Source of the DNA: JACKII01 sp965222315
GTDB lineage: Bacteria; Pseudomonadota; Alphaproteobacteria; Bin95
Length of the DNA stretch: 64,000 nucleotides
Direction: 5' to 3'
Assembly (NCBI GenBank): GCA_965222315.1
Contig: OZ244951.1
Coordinates: forward strand, 1,736,001 to 1,800,000
The notes under the pieces: model-generated
What the model saw: the letters and a program-made list of their open reading frames with translations, nothing else
What the model was told of the DNA's origin: nothing
Databases searched by the model: none
Position numbers and translations under genes: made by a program
Shown here: one piece after another, positions 1 through 8,309 of the stretch
How positions within the stretch are numbered: the stretch's first letter is position 1
Layout: the number at the start of each line of letters is the position of its first letter

Positions 1-396
1 CATGAGACCGACCAACGCGTCACCGTGGCCGCCATGCGCCTCGCCCGTAGCCTGATGCAGGCGCCTGCGATGATGCCCTATTTCGATGGGGAGGAGATAC
101 CGGGCGAGCGTATCGAGACCGACGATGAGATGCTGGACGCCGCCCGCCGCCTGGGCTCAACCACCTACCACCCCATGGGCACCTGCCGCATGTCGCCCTC
201 GACCGATCGGACCGCCGTGGTGGATGATCAGCTTCGGGTGCATGGCATGGAGGGCTTGCGGGTCGTCGATGCCTCGATCATGCCGCGCATGATGTCCGCC
301 AACCTGGCGGCAGGCACCATGATGATCGCGGAAAAAGCCTCCGACATGATCCTCGGCAAGACGGCGCTGGAGCCAATCGTGGTGCCGGAGATTTAA
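1..396 (+). CDS. GMC-family FAD oxidoreductase, C-terminal fragment (cut by window start)
   Basis: The frame is open from base 1 and ends at TAA 394-396, so only the last 131 residues are present. They form the C-terminal substrate/active-site part of a GMC oxidoreductase (choline or alcohol dehydrogenase type): YHPMGTCRM at about residues 56-64 carries the family's first active-site histidine, and VVDASIMPRMMSANLAAGTMMIAEKA is the conserved FAD-closing end, where the second active-site position is Asn. The family oxidises primary alcohols with bound FAD in the cytoplasm or at the membrane. The substrate cannot be told from this part. A full-length relative lies at 32405-34111. Confidence 0.9.
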   Translation, partial: HETDQRVTVAAMRLARSLMQAPAMMPYFDGEEIPGERIETDDEMLDAARRLGSTTYHPMGTCRMSPSTDRTAVVDDQLRVHGMEGLRVVDASIMPRMMSANLAAGTMMIAEKASDMILGKTALEPIVVPEI

Positions 397-478
397 GATG
401 AACCTCTCGTTAACCGCATGAGTGCATGGTTAATGGCGAGTACCCAAGTACCTCAATATAGGGCGCTGGAAAAAAACA

Positions 479-588
479 TCTACATTTGTCTACATTCATC
501 GACATTTATCGACATTCCGGCCCGAGAATGTCGATGCCCTGTAGAGAAATGTAGACCGGATGTAGATGATATGTAGATCGCATGTAGA
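479..588. repeat. Helically phased heptamer array with a central inverted repeat
   Basis: The left half has TCTACAT at 479 and 489 and TCGACAT at 499 and 509, exactly 10 bp apart. The right half has the reverse complements: ATGTCGA at 528, a degenerate copy at 539, then ATGTAGA at 549, 560, 571 and 582, about 11 bp apart. The two halves meet in a perfect 10-bp inverted repeat (508-517 with 526-535) around an 8-bp spacer. The spacing places every copy on one face of the helix, as in multi-site operators or iterons. No gene next to it names a binding protein. Confidence 0.8.
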
Positions 589-645
589 GTTAATTTCCAT
601 GGATCGCTGAGGTAATTTATTATACCAACGGGAAGGGATAGTGAC

Positions 646-690
646 CTTCACCTCGATACGCCAGCTATGCTGGCACTCGGGATGAAGGGG
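646..690 (+). repeat. Dispersed palindromic repeat, family C, copy 1
   Basis: CTCGATAC, a small hairpin (CAGC/GCTG) and CACTCGGGATGAAG. The same outer arms with a different inner stem recur at 32121-32170 and, inverted, at 32264-32303. Confidence 0.7.
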
Positions 691-802
691 AGGGACGTTC
701 AAAACGCCCTGCCGATGGTATTACTGAATCGAGACAGTCCTCACTCGAAGCAGATGGTGCCGACGAGTCTCCCGGTCACCGAGCTTAATACCGATGGGAG
801 CT

Positions 803-2080
803 TCAATCGCCAGTGGTTTTCGCGGTCGCCAACGCCGGCAGCACCGTTCCGGCGCATTCCCCAAAGCCGATGCGGTAGCCATCCCCCTCGCACCAGCCGC
901 GCAGGGTGAGTGTATCTCCATCTTCCAGGAACGACCGCGCGCCGCCATCCGTCAGGGCAAAAGGTTCCTTGCCGCCCCAGCTTAGCTCCAGCAGAGAGCC
1001 CCACTCGCTCTTTTCCGGCCCGCTGATGGTGCCGGAGCCGAGCAGGTCGCCGGTCCGCATCGGGCAACCGCTCGAGGTGTGATGCGCCAACTGCTGGGCC
1101 GCGGAATAATAGAGGTACTTGGCATTGGTCAGCGACAAACGGGATTCCCGCCCGCCCGCGGGTGTGAGCGCACTCTCCAGCACGATGTCGTAGTGCCGGG
1201 GCGCGGCATCGTCGATATAGGGCAAAAGCGGCTTCTCCCGCTCTAGCGCGGCCCGGCGGAAGGGCTCCAGGGCCGCCTTCGTCACGACCCAGGGGCTGAT
1301 GGTGGTTGCCGTCGCCTTCGCCTGGAACGGGCCTAGCGGTACATACTCCCAGGCCTGAATGTCCCTGGCCGACCAGTCGTTCAGCAGCACATAGCCGAAG
1401 ATCATGGCGTCTGCCTCCGCCACTGTAACCGGCTCCCCGAACGCAGAAGGCGTGCCGACCACCGCGCCCATTTCCAATTCAAAATCCAGCCGCTCGCAGG
1501 GGCCAAAGTGCGGCGCGTCGGCATCCGGCGCTTTCAACTGCCCCAGCGGCCGCCGGAACTCCGTGCCGCTCACCACGACCGAGGACGCTCGTCCGTTATA
1601 GCCAATCGGAATGTGCAGGTAGTTGGCAGGCAGCGCGTTCTCCGGCCCCCGGAACATGACGCCGACGTTGAATGCGTGCTGCTTGGCCGAATAGAAATCG
1701 GTGTAGTCCGCCACCTGAAACGGCAAGTGCATATCTGCCTGCGCCATCGGCACCAGTGCCTTGGCCTTCAGGGCAAGGCTCTCGCGCAGCGCCGGGTCGC
1801 CGTCCTTGCGCAGCAGCGACGTGAGCCGCGCCCGCACACTCGCCCAGACTTTCGGGCCCAGCGCCATAAAAGCATTCAGCGCTGGCTGATCGAACACTGG
1901 ACCGCTGCCGCCCGCATCCAACACGCCGGCGGCTTCCAAGGCCGAAAGGTCGATCACCCTATCCCCGATTGCGGTGCAGCAGCGCGGCTGGTCACCGCCT
2001 TTCGAGAACACGCCAAACGGCAGGTTCTGAATAGGAAAATCACACCCAGCAGCGTTTGCGCTATCGATCCAGCTTGGCAT
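803..2080 (-). CDS. fahA: Fumarylacetoacetase (fumarylacetoacetate hydrolase)
   Basis: Cleaves fumarylacetoacetate to fumarate and acetoacetate, the last step of tyrosine/homogentisate breakdown in the cytoplasm. At 425 residues it has the usual length. The family signature DFYSAKQH is at about 128-135 (acidic metal ligand and catalytic histidine), followed by the metal-binding DFELEMGAVVG and the NDWSARDIQAWEYVPLGPF block. ATG 2080 is preferred: it has GAGGGA just upstream, whereas the earlier ATG at 2110 would run into the palindromic repeat at 2105-2215. The next gene upstream on this strand is a VOC protein; a shared transcript is possible, but homogentisate dioxygenase is not in the window. 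Confidence 0.95.
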   Translation of the reverse strand: MPSWIDSANAAGCDFPIQNLPFGVFSKGGDQPRCCTAIGDRVIDLSALEAAGVLDAGGSGPVFDQPALNAFMALGPKVWASVRARLTSLLRKDGDPALRESLALKAKALVPMAQADMHLPFQVADYTDFYSAKQHAFNVGVMFRGPENALPANYLHIPIGYNGRASSVVVSGTEFRRPLGQLKAPDADAPHFGPCERLDFELEMGAVVGTPSAFGEPVTVAEADAMIFGYVLLNDWSARDIQAWEYVPLGPFQAKATATTISPWVVTKAALEPFRRAALEREKPLLPYIDDAAPRHYDIVLESALTPAGGRESRLSLTNAKYLYYSAAQQLAHHTSSGCPMRTGDLLGSGTISGPEKSEWGSLLELSWGGKEPFALTDGGARSFLEDGDTLTLRGWCEGDGYRIGFGECAGTVLPALATAKTTGD

Positions 2081-2104
2081 GGTGCTTCCCTCACTCTTCC
2101 CCGG

Positions 2105-2215
2105 TGTCATTGCAAGGAGGACGGCGGAGCCGGTCGGCGCGGCAACCCATCGAAGAACGATTCAGGCCCTGGCGCTGATCGGTTGCTTCGTCACCTGCGG
2201 TTCCTCGCAATGACG
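2105..2215 (-). repeat. Dispersed palindromic repeat, family A, copy 1
   Basis: Starts with GTCATTGCAAGGAGG and ends with CCTCGCAATGAC, so the ends are inverted. Inside, read on the minus strand, are GACGAAGCAACCGAT and GGGTTGCCGCG. The copy at 6949-7048 has the same order in the opposite orientation. Elements of this form are common between genes in alphaproteobacteria. Confidence 0.8.
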
Positions 2216-2222
2216 CCAAAAA

Positions 2223-2762
2223 TCAGTTTTTCTTCAGCGACCCGTTATGTATCCAGGCCGCATGCTGAGGCGCGCGCTTGGTGTTGGACCACTCTTCGAG
2301 CATCGGCCATTTCACCGCGTCCAGGCGTTCCATCACACCGTCAATGGGCGTGTTCACCGAAAGCTCCAGCCGGTGGCCGTTCGGGTCGAAGAAGTAGATG
2401 CTCTCGAACAGCGCATGGTCGGTCGGTCCGATCACCTCGATCCCGTCCGCCTCCAGTTTGGCCTTGGCGGCCAGCAATTCATCCATCGATTCGACTTCGA
2501 AGGCGATGTGCTGGACCCACGGCGGCGTGTTCTCGTCCCGGCCCATGTCGGGCTTGGTCGGCAGTTCGAAAAAGGCGAGCACGTTGCCGTTCCCGCAATC
2601 CAGGAACACGTGCATATACGGGTCTGGCTCTTTGGTGGAGGGTACCCGGTTCTCGGCGAAGGCCAGTTGGTACGTCATGCCCATGTACTTTTCGTACCAC
2701 TTGACCGTCTCCAGCGCGTCCTTGCAGCGGTAGGCGACGTGGTGAATGCGTTGAATGGCCAT
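2223..2762 (-). CDS. VOC-family (glyoxalase/dioxygenase fold) protein
   Basis: A 179-residue protein of the vicinal oxygen chelate superfamily. The start RIHHVAYRCKDALETVKWYEKYMGM is the first beta-alpha-beta-beta-beta module, with metal-ligand histidine at about 7-8. The second module holds WVQHIAFEV (about 93-101) and ends YFFDPNGHRLELS, where the glutamate is the usual last metal ligand. This pattern fits a metal-dependent dioxygenase or lyase. The conserved DVFLDCG-like strand and the aromatic-degrading neighbour fumarylacetoacetase make a role in aromatic ring or ketone catabolism plausible, but the substrate is unknown. Confidence 0.8.
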   Translation of the reverse strand: MAIQRIHHVAYRCKDALETVKWYEKYMGMTYQLAFAENRVPSTKEPDPYMHVFLDCGNGNVLAFFELPTKPDMGRDENTPPWVQHIAFEVESMDELLAAKAKLEADGIEVIGPTDHALFESIYFFDPNGHRLELSVNTPIDGVMERLDAVKWPMLEEWSNTKRAPQHAAWIHNGSLKKN

Positions 2763-3005
2763 GGGCTGATCCTTTTTCTGGCTGTCTCGATGATGCCTGT
2801 CTTTAGCTTACCGGTCCCGTAGGCTGCTGGCCGCTGGTCCGTTCATGCCCTTACCGATATCATGTCGCCCGGATGGCCAGTTCCGCAAGTGGGCCGGCAA
2901 TCGGCCATGATACTGGGAGCAGCTTGGCAGCCTCGCTGTATGGCATCCACTTCACCGGACAAGCCGTAGTCAGTCTGTATAGAACCAGATGATAGGACGC
3001 CAACG

Positions 3006-4352
3006 ATGTCAACAAACCTGAATTGCTCCGATTTCATGGATTGGGTGATCGCGCGCAATCCGGGGGAGCCGGAATTCCACCATGCCGTCGCAGAAGTGGC
3101 CGAGTGCCTGATACCCTTCATCAACAGCAACCCCGAATACGAAAAGGCGCGCGTCCTGTACCGGCTGACCGAGCCCGACCGGATCATCTCCTTCCGCGTC
3201 ACGTGGGAAGATGATGATGGCAATATCCAGATCAACCGCGGCTACCGGGTGCAATTCAGCAACGCGATCGGCCCTTATAAGGGTGGCATTCGCTTTCACC
3301 CGACGGTCAACACCAGCATCCTGAAATTCCTGGGCTTTGAGCAGATATTCAAGAATTCGTTGACCAGGCTGCCCATGGGCGGTGGCAAGGGCGGCGCTGA
3401 TTTCGATCCAAAGGGCCGCAGCGAGCGCGAAATCATGCGCTTCTGCCAGAGCTTCATGACCGAGCTCTACCATTATGTCGGCCCGTATATGGATGTGCCG
3501 GCCGGCGATATCGGGGTCGGCGAGCGTGAGGTTGGCTATATGTTCGGGCGCTACAAAAAGCTCACCAACACCTTTTCCGGCGTCATGACCGGCAAGGGGC
3601 TGGAATATGGCGGCTCGCGGATGCGGACGGAGGCCACAGGCTACGGGGCCGTCTATTTCCTGGAGGACATGCTGCACCACATCGACGCCGCGGTTGAGGG
3701 AAAGACGGCGGTTATATCCGGTGCGGGCAATGTCGCCATTCACGCCGCGGAAAAACTCATCCTCCTCGGGGGCAAGCCGGTCACGCTGTCGGACTCCCGC
3801 GGCTTCATCCATGACCCGGACGGCATCACCTGCGAGAAGCTGGAATGGGTCAAGCGGCACAAGGCAAAACCAGGCGCGAGCATCGCGGCCTATACCGATC
3901 TGTTCGGAGGCACCTATCACGAAGGCAAAAAGCCGTGGGATGTTCCCTGCTATGTGGCGCTGCCGTGTGCGACGCAGGACGAACTAATCGAAGAAAATGC
4001 GAAAACGCTGCTGGGAAATGGCTGCTGTGCGGTCGTCGAGGGCGCCAACATGCCGTGCACCAGCGGCGCGATCGGCGCCTTCCGTTCCGCCGGGATCCTC
4101 TTCGGGCCAGGCAAGGCGGCCAATGCCGGCGGCGTGGGCATGTCTGGTCTGGAGATGAGCCAGAACGCGGCACGCCTGCACCGGGACGAAGATGATTTGC
4201 GGGTATCCTTGCGCCAGATCATGACCGACATTCATATCGCCTGTGTCGAACACGGCGCGCGAAAGGATGGCCCGGTCGACTATGTGCGGGGCGCCAACGT
4301 CGCGGGTTTCAAGAAAGTCGCCGATGCTATGCTGGCATTTGGCGTGATTTAG
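3006..4352 (+). CDS. gdhA: NADP-type glutamate dehydrogenase
   Basis: Reductive amination of 2-oxoglutarate to glutamate with NADPH, a cytoplasmic hexamer. The 448-residue length and the sequence RLPMGGGKGGADFDP with catalytic Lys128 match the hexameric GdhA class. DVPAGDIGVGEREVGYMFG follows, with the second catalytic aspartate, and ISGAGNVAIHAAEKL (about 238-252) is the nucleotide-binding Rossmann loop. It stands alone; its stop overlaps by a few bases the stop of the convergent CoA-transferase gene. The 243 bp upstream contain its promoter, with a weak AGGA ribosome site before ATG 3006. Confidence 0.97.
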   Translation: MSTNLNCSDFMDWVIARNPGEPEFHHAVAEVAECLIPFINSNPEYEKARVLYRLTEPDRIISFRVTWEDDDGNIQINRGYRVQFSNAIGPYKGGIRFHPTVNTSILKFLGFEQIFKNSLTRLPMGGGKGGADFDPKGRSEREIMRFCQSFMTELYHYVGPYMDVPAGDIGVGEREVGYMFGRYKKLTNTFSGVMTGKGLEYGGSRMRTEATGYGAVYFLEDMLHHIDAAVEGKTAVISGAGNVAIHAAEKLILLGGKPVTLSDSRGFIHDPDGITCEKLEWVKRHKAKPGASIAAYTDLFGGTYHEGKKPWDVPCYVALPCATQDELIEENAKTLLGNGCCAVVEGANMPCTSGAIGAFRSAGILFGPGKAANAGGVGMSGLEMSQNAARLHRDEDDLRVSLRQIMTDIHIACVEHGARKDGPVDYVRGANVAGFKKVADAMLAFGVI

Positions 4353-5563
4353 GCGACAGCTCCTTCAGCATAAAGCAGATCGATTTCAGTCTGGCTGAGA
4401 TTGAGCCATTCCGCCAGCACCACCCGGCTATGCTCGCCCAGGTCCGGGCTCGGCACATCCGGCGGCAGCGGCGCGCCGTGATAGCGGAGCGGCGAGCGTG
4501 GCATCGGGACCGGGCCCAGGCTCGGGTGCTCCTGGTCGAAAATCGTCCCCCGTCCGCGCATGTGCGGGTCACTGATAATCTCGGTCAGGTCCCGGATCAC
4601 AGCGCAGGCCACATGCGCGTCCTGCATCTGCTTGGCGGCCTCTTTCTTCGGCAGCTTGCTGCTCCAGGCAATCACCGCCTCGTCCACCAATTCATCGTGC
4701 GCCGCGCGGTTGGCAGGGCTGGAGAAGCGGTCGTCTGCCAGCATATCCTCCCGGCCGATCACCTTCGCCACACTATGCCAATGCTCCTCCCGAATGCAGA
4801 GCAAGGCTACATGGCCGTCCAGGCATTCATAGACATTGTAGGGTGCTGCCGCCTTCGCCGGGTGCCGGTTGCCCCGCCGCGGCACGGGCACGCCGCCATT
4901 CTCCAGCATACCGGCAATGTTGGTGGTCAGCACCGGCAGCGCCGCCTCCACCATGGCCACTTCCACCACCCGCCCGATTCCGGTGACGGAGCGCTCGAAC
5001 AAAGCCGTCATGATAGCGGAATAGAGGTGGATGCCGCCGAAGAAATCACAGACCGCCATCCCCGCCTTCATGGGCGCGCCGCCCTCCGGGCCGGTGACGC
5101 TCATCATGCCGCTGGAAGCCTGGATGGTCAGGTCCATCGCCAGATTGTCCTTGTCCGGGCCGGTGGTGCCAAAGCCGGAGCCGGTTGCGTAGATCAGGCG
5201 CGGGTTCGCCGTCTGAAGCTCCTTCGCCCCGCAGCCCAACCGGTCCAGCACGCCAGGTGCGAAGTTCTCCAGCAGGATGTCCGCCTGCCGCGCCAGATCG
5301 AACAGCAGCGCCTTGCCCTGGCCTGATTTCAGGTCCAGCGCTAACCCCCGCTTGTTTTGGTTCAGCGCCGCCATGGACCAGGGGATCGTCTCCCCATGCC
5401 GCGAGCGGCCCCGCAGCGCATCGCCCCGCAGTGGCTCCACCTTCACCACGTCCGCCCCCGCCTGCGCCAGAAGGAAGCCGGCATAGGGACCGTTATAAAT
5501 CTGGCCAAGGTCCAGAACCTTGATGCCTTCAAGCGGCAGGCGGTTGAGTGTGGCGGTGGTCAT
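4349..5563 (-). CDS. CaiB/BaiF (family III) CoA transferase
   Basis: Moves CoA between organic acids. The 404-residue protein has the N-terminal signature LPLEGIKVLDLGQIYNGPYAG and the catalytic aspartate in AMDLTIQASSG (Asp144), whose carboxylate forms the acyl anhydride intermediate; the C-terminal domain has the usual linker-ring layout. ATG 5563 was chosen; a TTG three codons earlier is also possible. It lies downstream of an acyl-CoA dehydrogenase on the same strand, so the pair probably activates and then oxidises an organic acid. The family 'B' repeat separates the two. Confidence 0.92.
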   Translation of the reverse strand: MTTATLNRLPLEGIKVLDLGQIYNGPYAGFLLAQAGADVVKVEPLRGDALRGRSRHGETIPWSMAALNQNKRGLALDLKSGQGKALLFDLARQADILLENFAPGVLDRLGCGAKELQTANPRLIYATGSGFGTTGPDKDNLAMDLTIQASSGMMSVTGPEGGAPMKAGMAVCDFFGGIHLYSAIMTALFERSVTGIGRVVEVAMVEAALPVLTTNIAGMLENGGVPVPRRGNRHPAKAAAPYNVYECLDGHVALLCIREEHWHSVAKVIGREDMLADDRFSSPANRAAHDELVDEAVIAWSSKLPKKEAAKQMQDAHVACAVIRDLTEIISDPHMRGRGTIFDQEHPSLGPVPMPRSPLRYHGAPLPPDVPSPDLGEHSRVVLAEWLNLSQTEIDLLYAEGAVA

Positions 5564-5597
5564 CGTGATCAATCTTTGTGAAGTTCAAAAAATACCC

Positions 5598-5705
5598 CAC
5601 TTCCCGGGCTTGACCCGGGACCCATTCCGGAGACGGTGGCTGGTTGTGACGTCACCGATTGGGGCGGTCTCTGGAATGAGCCCCGGACCAAGTCCGGGGA
5701 GGTGA
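5598..5705. repeat. Dispersed palindromic repeat, family B
   Basis: CTTCCCGGGCTTGACCCGGG ... CATTCCGGAGA, a central GTGACGTCAC palindrome, then TCTCTGGAATG ... CCCCGGACCAAGTCCGGGG. Inverted ends with their own small hairpins form a cruciform-like element between two catabolic genes. This type is common in alphaproteobacterial intergenic DNA; only one copy was noticed here. Confidence 0.75.
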
Positions 5706-5722
5706 GGGGGCGGGTAGCCGTA

Positions 5723-6892
5723 TCAACGCAGCCCCATGCCCAGCACGTCGCGGGCCACGATGTGGCGCTGAACCTCGTTCGGGCCTTCGCCGATGCGGCG
5801 GATGCGCATTTCCCGGTACCAGCGCTCGAACGGCATGTCCTTGGCCACGCCCAGGCCGCCATGGATCTGCATGCAGCGGTCGACGACACGGCCTCCGGCC
5901 TCGCTGCCGGTGATCTTGGCGATGGAGGCTTCCATGCGGAAGGGCTCGCCATTGTGGGCCTTACTGGCTGCCTCCAGCGTGTGCCAGCGGGCGGCGCGGA
6001 TATCCATTTCGTTATCCACCAGCATCCACTGGATCGCCTGACGGGAGGCCAGCGGTGCGCCAAAGGTCTCGCGGATTTTGGCGTATTCGATTGCCAGTTC
6101 ATGCGCCTTGATCGCAACACCGATACAGGCGGCGGAATAGGGGATGCGCTGGCGCGCCAGCCGGTCATTGGCGATGGAGAAGCCGCCATTGAGCTTGCCC
6201 AGAATATGCGTTTTCGGCACGCGCATATCGGTGAAGCCGAGTTCGGTGGCGTAGCGGGCAGAGCGCAGCGTGTGCACGATGCGGCGCACGTGGAAGCCGG
6301 GGGTGTCCGTATCCACGATGAAGCAGGTGACGCCGCCGCGGCCTTTGTCCGGATCGGTGCGCGCGAACACCAGGCCGTATTGCGCCCGGTCGGCGTTGGA
6401 AATCCAGAGCTTGGAGCCGTTGATGATGTAATCGTCACCGTCCTCCACCGCGCGGGTCTGGATCGCCCGCGCCGGATCGGAGCCGCCGGAGGGCTCGGAA
6501 AGACCGAAAAACGCCTTCTTCTCCCCACGCAGGGTCGGGTAGAGCCATTTTTCCTTTTGCCAGTCGTTGGCCTCCAGCATCTGGCCGGGACCGCCGACGC
6601 CGCCGAACACGCCGTAGCAGGGCGCGTAGAGGCCGGCGCGGTGCTGGCTCATCTCGATAGCGATCAGGGTCCGGGTGACGATGTCCACGTCCGGCCCGCC
6701 ATATTCCGGCGGAATGTCCAGGCCGTAGAGCCCCATTTCCTGGGTCCGGCTAACCAGCCGCGCGTGATCGGCCTCCGGCAGTTCGTCCGTGTCGGGATCG
6801 AGCTTGTCTTCCAGCGGCCAAATCTCGTCGCGCACAAAGCGGCGGACCTGGTCGACAATCATTTTCTGTTCTTCGGAGAGAGAGAGATCCAT
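5723..6892 (-). CDS. Acyl-CoA dehydrogenase
   Basis: FAD-dependent alpha,beta-dehydrogenation of an acyl-CoA, passing electrons to ETF. The 389-residue protein has the three usual domains: a helical start (MDLSLSEEQKMIVDQVRRFVRDEI), a middle beta domain with AFFGLSEPSGGSDPA and YIINGSKLWISNA (flavin contacts), and a C-terminal helical domain. The motif GEGPNEVQR carries the probable catalytic Glu369 and the end RHIVARDVLGMGLR is typical. The substrate is not clear from sequence. It is probably transcribed with the CoA transferase that follows it. Confidence 0.93.
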   Translation of the reverse strand: MDLSLSEEQKMIVDQVRRFVRDEIWPLEDKLDPDTDELPEADHARLVSRTQEMGLYGLDIPPEYGGPDVDIVTRTLIAIEMSQHRAGLYAPCYGVFGGVGGPGQMLEANDWQKEKWLYPTLRGEKKAFFGLSEPSGGSDPARAIQTRAVEDGDDYIINGSKLWISNADRAQYGLVFARTDPDKGRGGVTCFIVDTDTPGFHVRRIVHTLRSARYATELGFTDMRVPKTHILGKLNGGFSIANDRLARQRIPYSAACIGVAIKAHELAIEYAKIRETFGAPLASRQAIQWMLVDNEMDIRAARWHTLEAASKAHNGEPFRMEASIAKITGSEAGGRVVDRCMQIHGGLGVAKDMPFERWYREMRIRRIGEGPNEVQRHIVARDVLGMGLR

Positions 6893-6948
6893 GGGGGCGT
6901 TTCCGTTGTCTCAGTGTTTGGTTCAGCGTGGCAGGCATTCTAATTCGC

Positions 6949-7048
6949 CGTCATTGCGAGGAGCCCTTGGCGACGAAGCAATCCATTCTCGGCGGATGTC
7001 GGCAAGGACCCTGGATTGCCGCGGCGGCTTTGCCGCCTCGCAATGACG
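6949..7048 (+). repeat. Dispersed palindromic repeat, family A, copy 2
   Basis: CGTCATTGCGAGGAG at one end and CTCGCAATGACG at the other, with GACGAAGCAATCCAT and GGATTGCCGCGG inside. It is the inverted counterpart of the copy at 2105-2215 and is better preserved. Confidence 0.85.
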
Positions 7049-7060
7049 GTAGGGAGGGTT

Positions 7061-7402
7061 TCACCCCGGACTGAGTTTCCCCAGTCCCCTGCCGTCGTCG
7101 GCCGGTTGCAGCGGCGGCAGGTTCTCGTTGTGGTCGAACCTATAGGCCATCAGCAGTTCGCGGTGCCGGGTGCGGTAGCTTGTGTTTACTTCCAGCCGGA
7201 ATTGCGTCGCGCCCTCCGGCGGCTCCGCAGCCTTCGCCTGGATTTCCCCGCGCAGGCCGAACAGCGACCGGCCTCCCGCCACGCCGATATAGAGAACCTC
7301 GCCTGCATCGTTGGCGAGTTGGTAAACGCCCAGATTGCCGGCCACCTTGTCCGCCTCGGCGGCGTTCAACGGACGCCACGGCTTGCTCATGCGTACGGCC
7401 AT
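7061..7402 (-). CDS. Small protein with a GIY-YIG-like core
   Basis: A 113-residue protein of unknown role. Residues about 25-45, LGVYQLANDAGEVLYIGVAGG, resemble the GVY...YIG strands of GIY-YIG nucleases, and RSLFGLRGEI follows where the family's helix sits. The family's glutamate is not obvious, so catalysis is doubtful. The stop of the enoyl-CoA hydratase gene lies 5 bp before this ATG, so the two are co-transcribed. It could be a degenerate nuclease fold used for another purpose; the fold assignment is an inference from a short motif. Confidence 0.65.
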   Translation of the reverse strand: MAVRMSKPWRPLNAAEADKVAGNLGVYQLANDAGEVLYIGVAGGRSLFGLRGEIQAKAAEPPEGATQFRLEVNTSYRTRHRELLMAYRFDHNENLPPLQPADDGRGLGKLSPG

Positions 7403-7407
7403 GGCCC

Positions 7408-8169
7408 TTATACTCCCTTGAAGTCCGCGGTACGTTTGTCGAGGCGGGCGCGGATGCCCTCCTTCGAATCCTGGCTGTCGCGCGTGGCGTTCACCAGCCG
7501 GTCCTGCTCCGCGTGCTCGATGCCGTCGCGGTAGGCCATCTGGCGCACCATCATGCTCTTCATCGCTCTGAGCGACAGGGGCGCATTGGCAGCCAGCCGG
7601 TCGATCACCTTCTGCGCCTCCTTCTGCAACTCATAGGGCGGCGCCACCCGCCCGATAATGCCAAGGTCGTGCATCTTGGTGGAGGGGAGGGGATCGCCCA
7701 GAAGCAGGATTTCCCGCGCCGCCACCGGTCCCGCCACTTCCATCAGCTTCTTGGTCAGAAACCAGGTCGGCGCGAGGCCAATCTGCGCCAGGCTCATGCC
7801 AAACCGCGCCGACGTGCTGGCCACCACAAAATCGCAATGCAGCGCTAACTCATTGCCGCCGGCAATCGCGTCGCCATGCACCACGGCGACGACCGGCAAC
7901 GGGTTCATTTCGATTGCATGCAGCATCACCTCGATAGGCGACTCGCTTGGCTTGGCGGGCTTCTCCAACCGTTCGGCCAGGTCCATGCCGGAGCAAAAGG
8001 AGGGCCCTTCGCCCCTCAGCACGATCACCCGGTCGGCGGGCGCGGGCTCGGCGTGAAAGGCTTCGGTCATCTCGTCCAGCATGGCGAGGTTGAGCGCGTT
8101 GCGCTTCTCCCCGCGGGTCATTGTGATGGTCTTGACCGGACCATCCTGCTCGACGCGGATATACTGCAT
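7408..8169 (-). CDS. Enoyl-CoA hydratase/isomerase family protein
   Basis: A 253-residue crotonase-fold protein that acts on acyl-CoA. RVIVLRGEGPSFCSGMDL (about 48-65) and VVAVVHGDAIAGGNELALHCDFVVAS form the CoA-binding and oxyanion-hole region. FGMSLAQIGLAPTW sits where the catalytic residues vary in the family; the first Glu of true hydratases is not evident, so isomerase or another crotonase activity is possible. ATG 8169 has GAGGAAA seven bases upstream; a longer open frame to 8295 lacks a ribosome site. It heads a two-gene operon. Confidence 0.88.
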   Translation of the reverse strand: MQYIRVEQDGPVKTITMTRGEKRNALNLAMLDEMTEAFHAEPAPADRVIVLRGEGPSFCSGMDLAERLEKPAKPSESPIEVMLHAIEMNPLPVVAVVHGDAIAGGNELALHCDFVVASTSARFGMSLAQIGLAPTWFLTKKLMEVAGPVAAREILLLGDPLPSTKMHDLGIIGRVAPPYELQKEAQKVIDRLAANAPLSLRAMKSMMVRQMAYRDGIEHAEQDRLVNATRDSQDSKEGIRARLDKRTADFKGV

Positions 8170-8309
8170 GGGCGGTTTCCTCAGGAAGGCGTACGACTTT
8201 GGTTGATCCCGATGCTGCGGCGAACGGCAAAGAAGGTCAACGGTCTGGTGGCGAATGCGGCATGACGGTCCCATATCGGTAGACTCTTTCGCCATACGAG
8301 GATCGCACC

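Larger units (their letters stand above)
397..802. other. Gene-free stretch with a heptamer array and a dispersed repeat
   Basis: No credible gene lies between the GMC gene and the fumarylacetoacetase gene. The first 80 bases are AT-rich with a run of seven A. Then come a 110-bp array of TCKACAT heptamers (479-588) and one copy of a dispersed palindrome (646-690). The remaining 110 bases up to the fumarylacetoacetase stop show nothing recognisable. Confidence 0.7.

Noticed and set aside
479..588. Heptamer array as a CRISPR or tandem-repeat array
   Set aside because: Units are 7 bp with 3-4 bp spacing and change strand in the middle; too short for repeats and spacers.
5598..5705. Rho-independent terminator between acyl-CoA dehydrogenase and CoA transferase genes
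   Set aside because: Strong inverted repeats but no T run; it fits a dispersed repeat better.
5636..6943. Antisense frame opposite the acyl-CoA dehydrogenase
   Set aside because: Shadow frame in GC-rich DNA with no recognisable domain.
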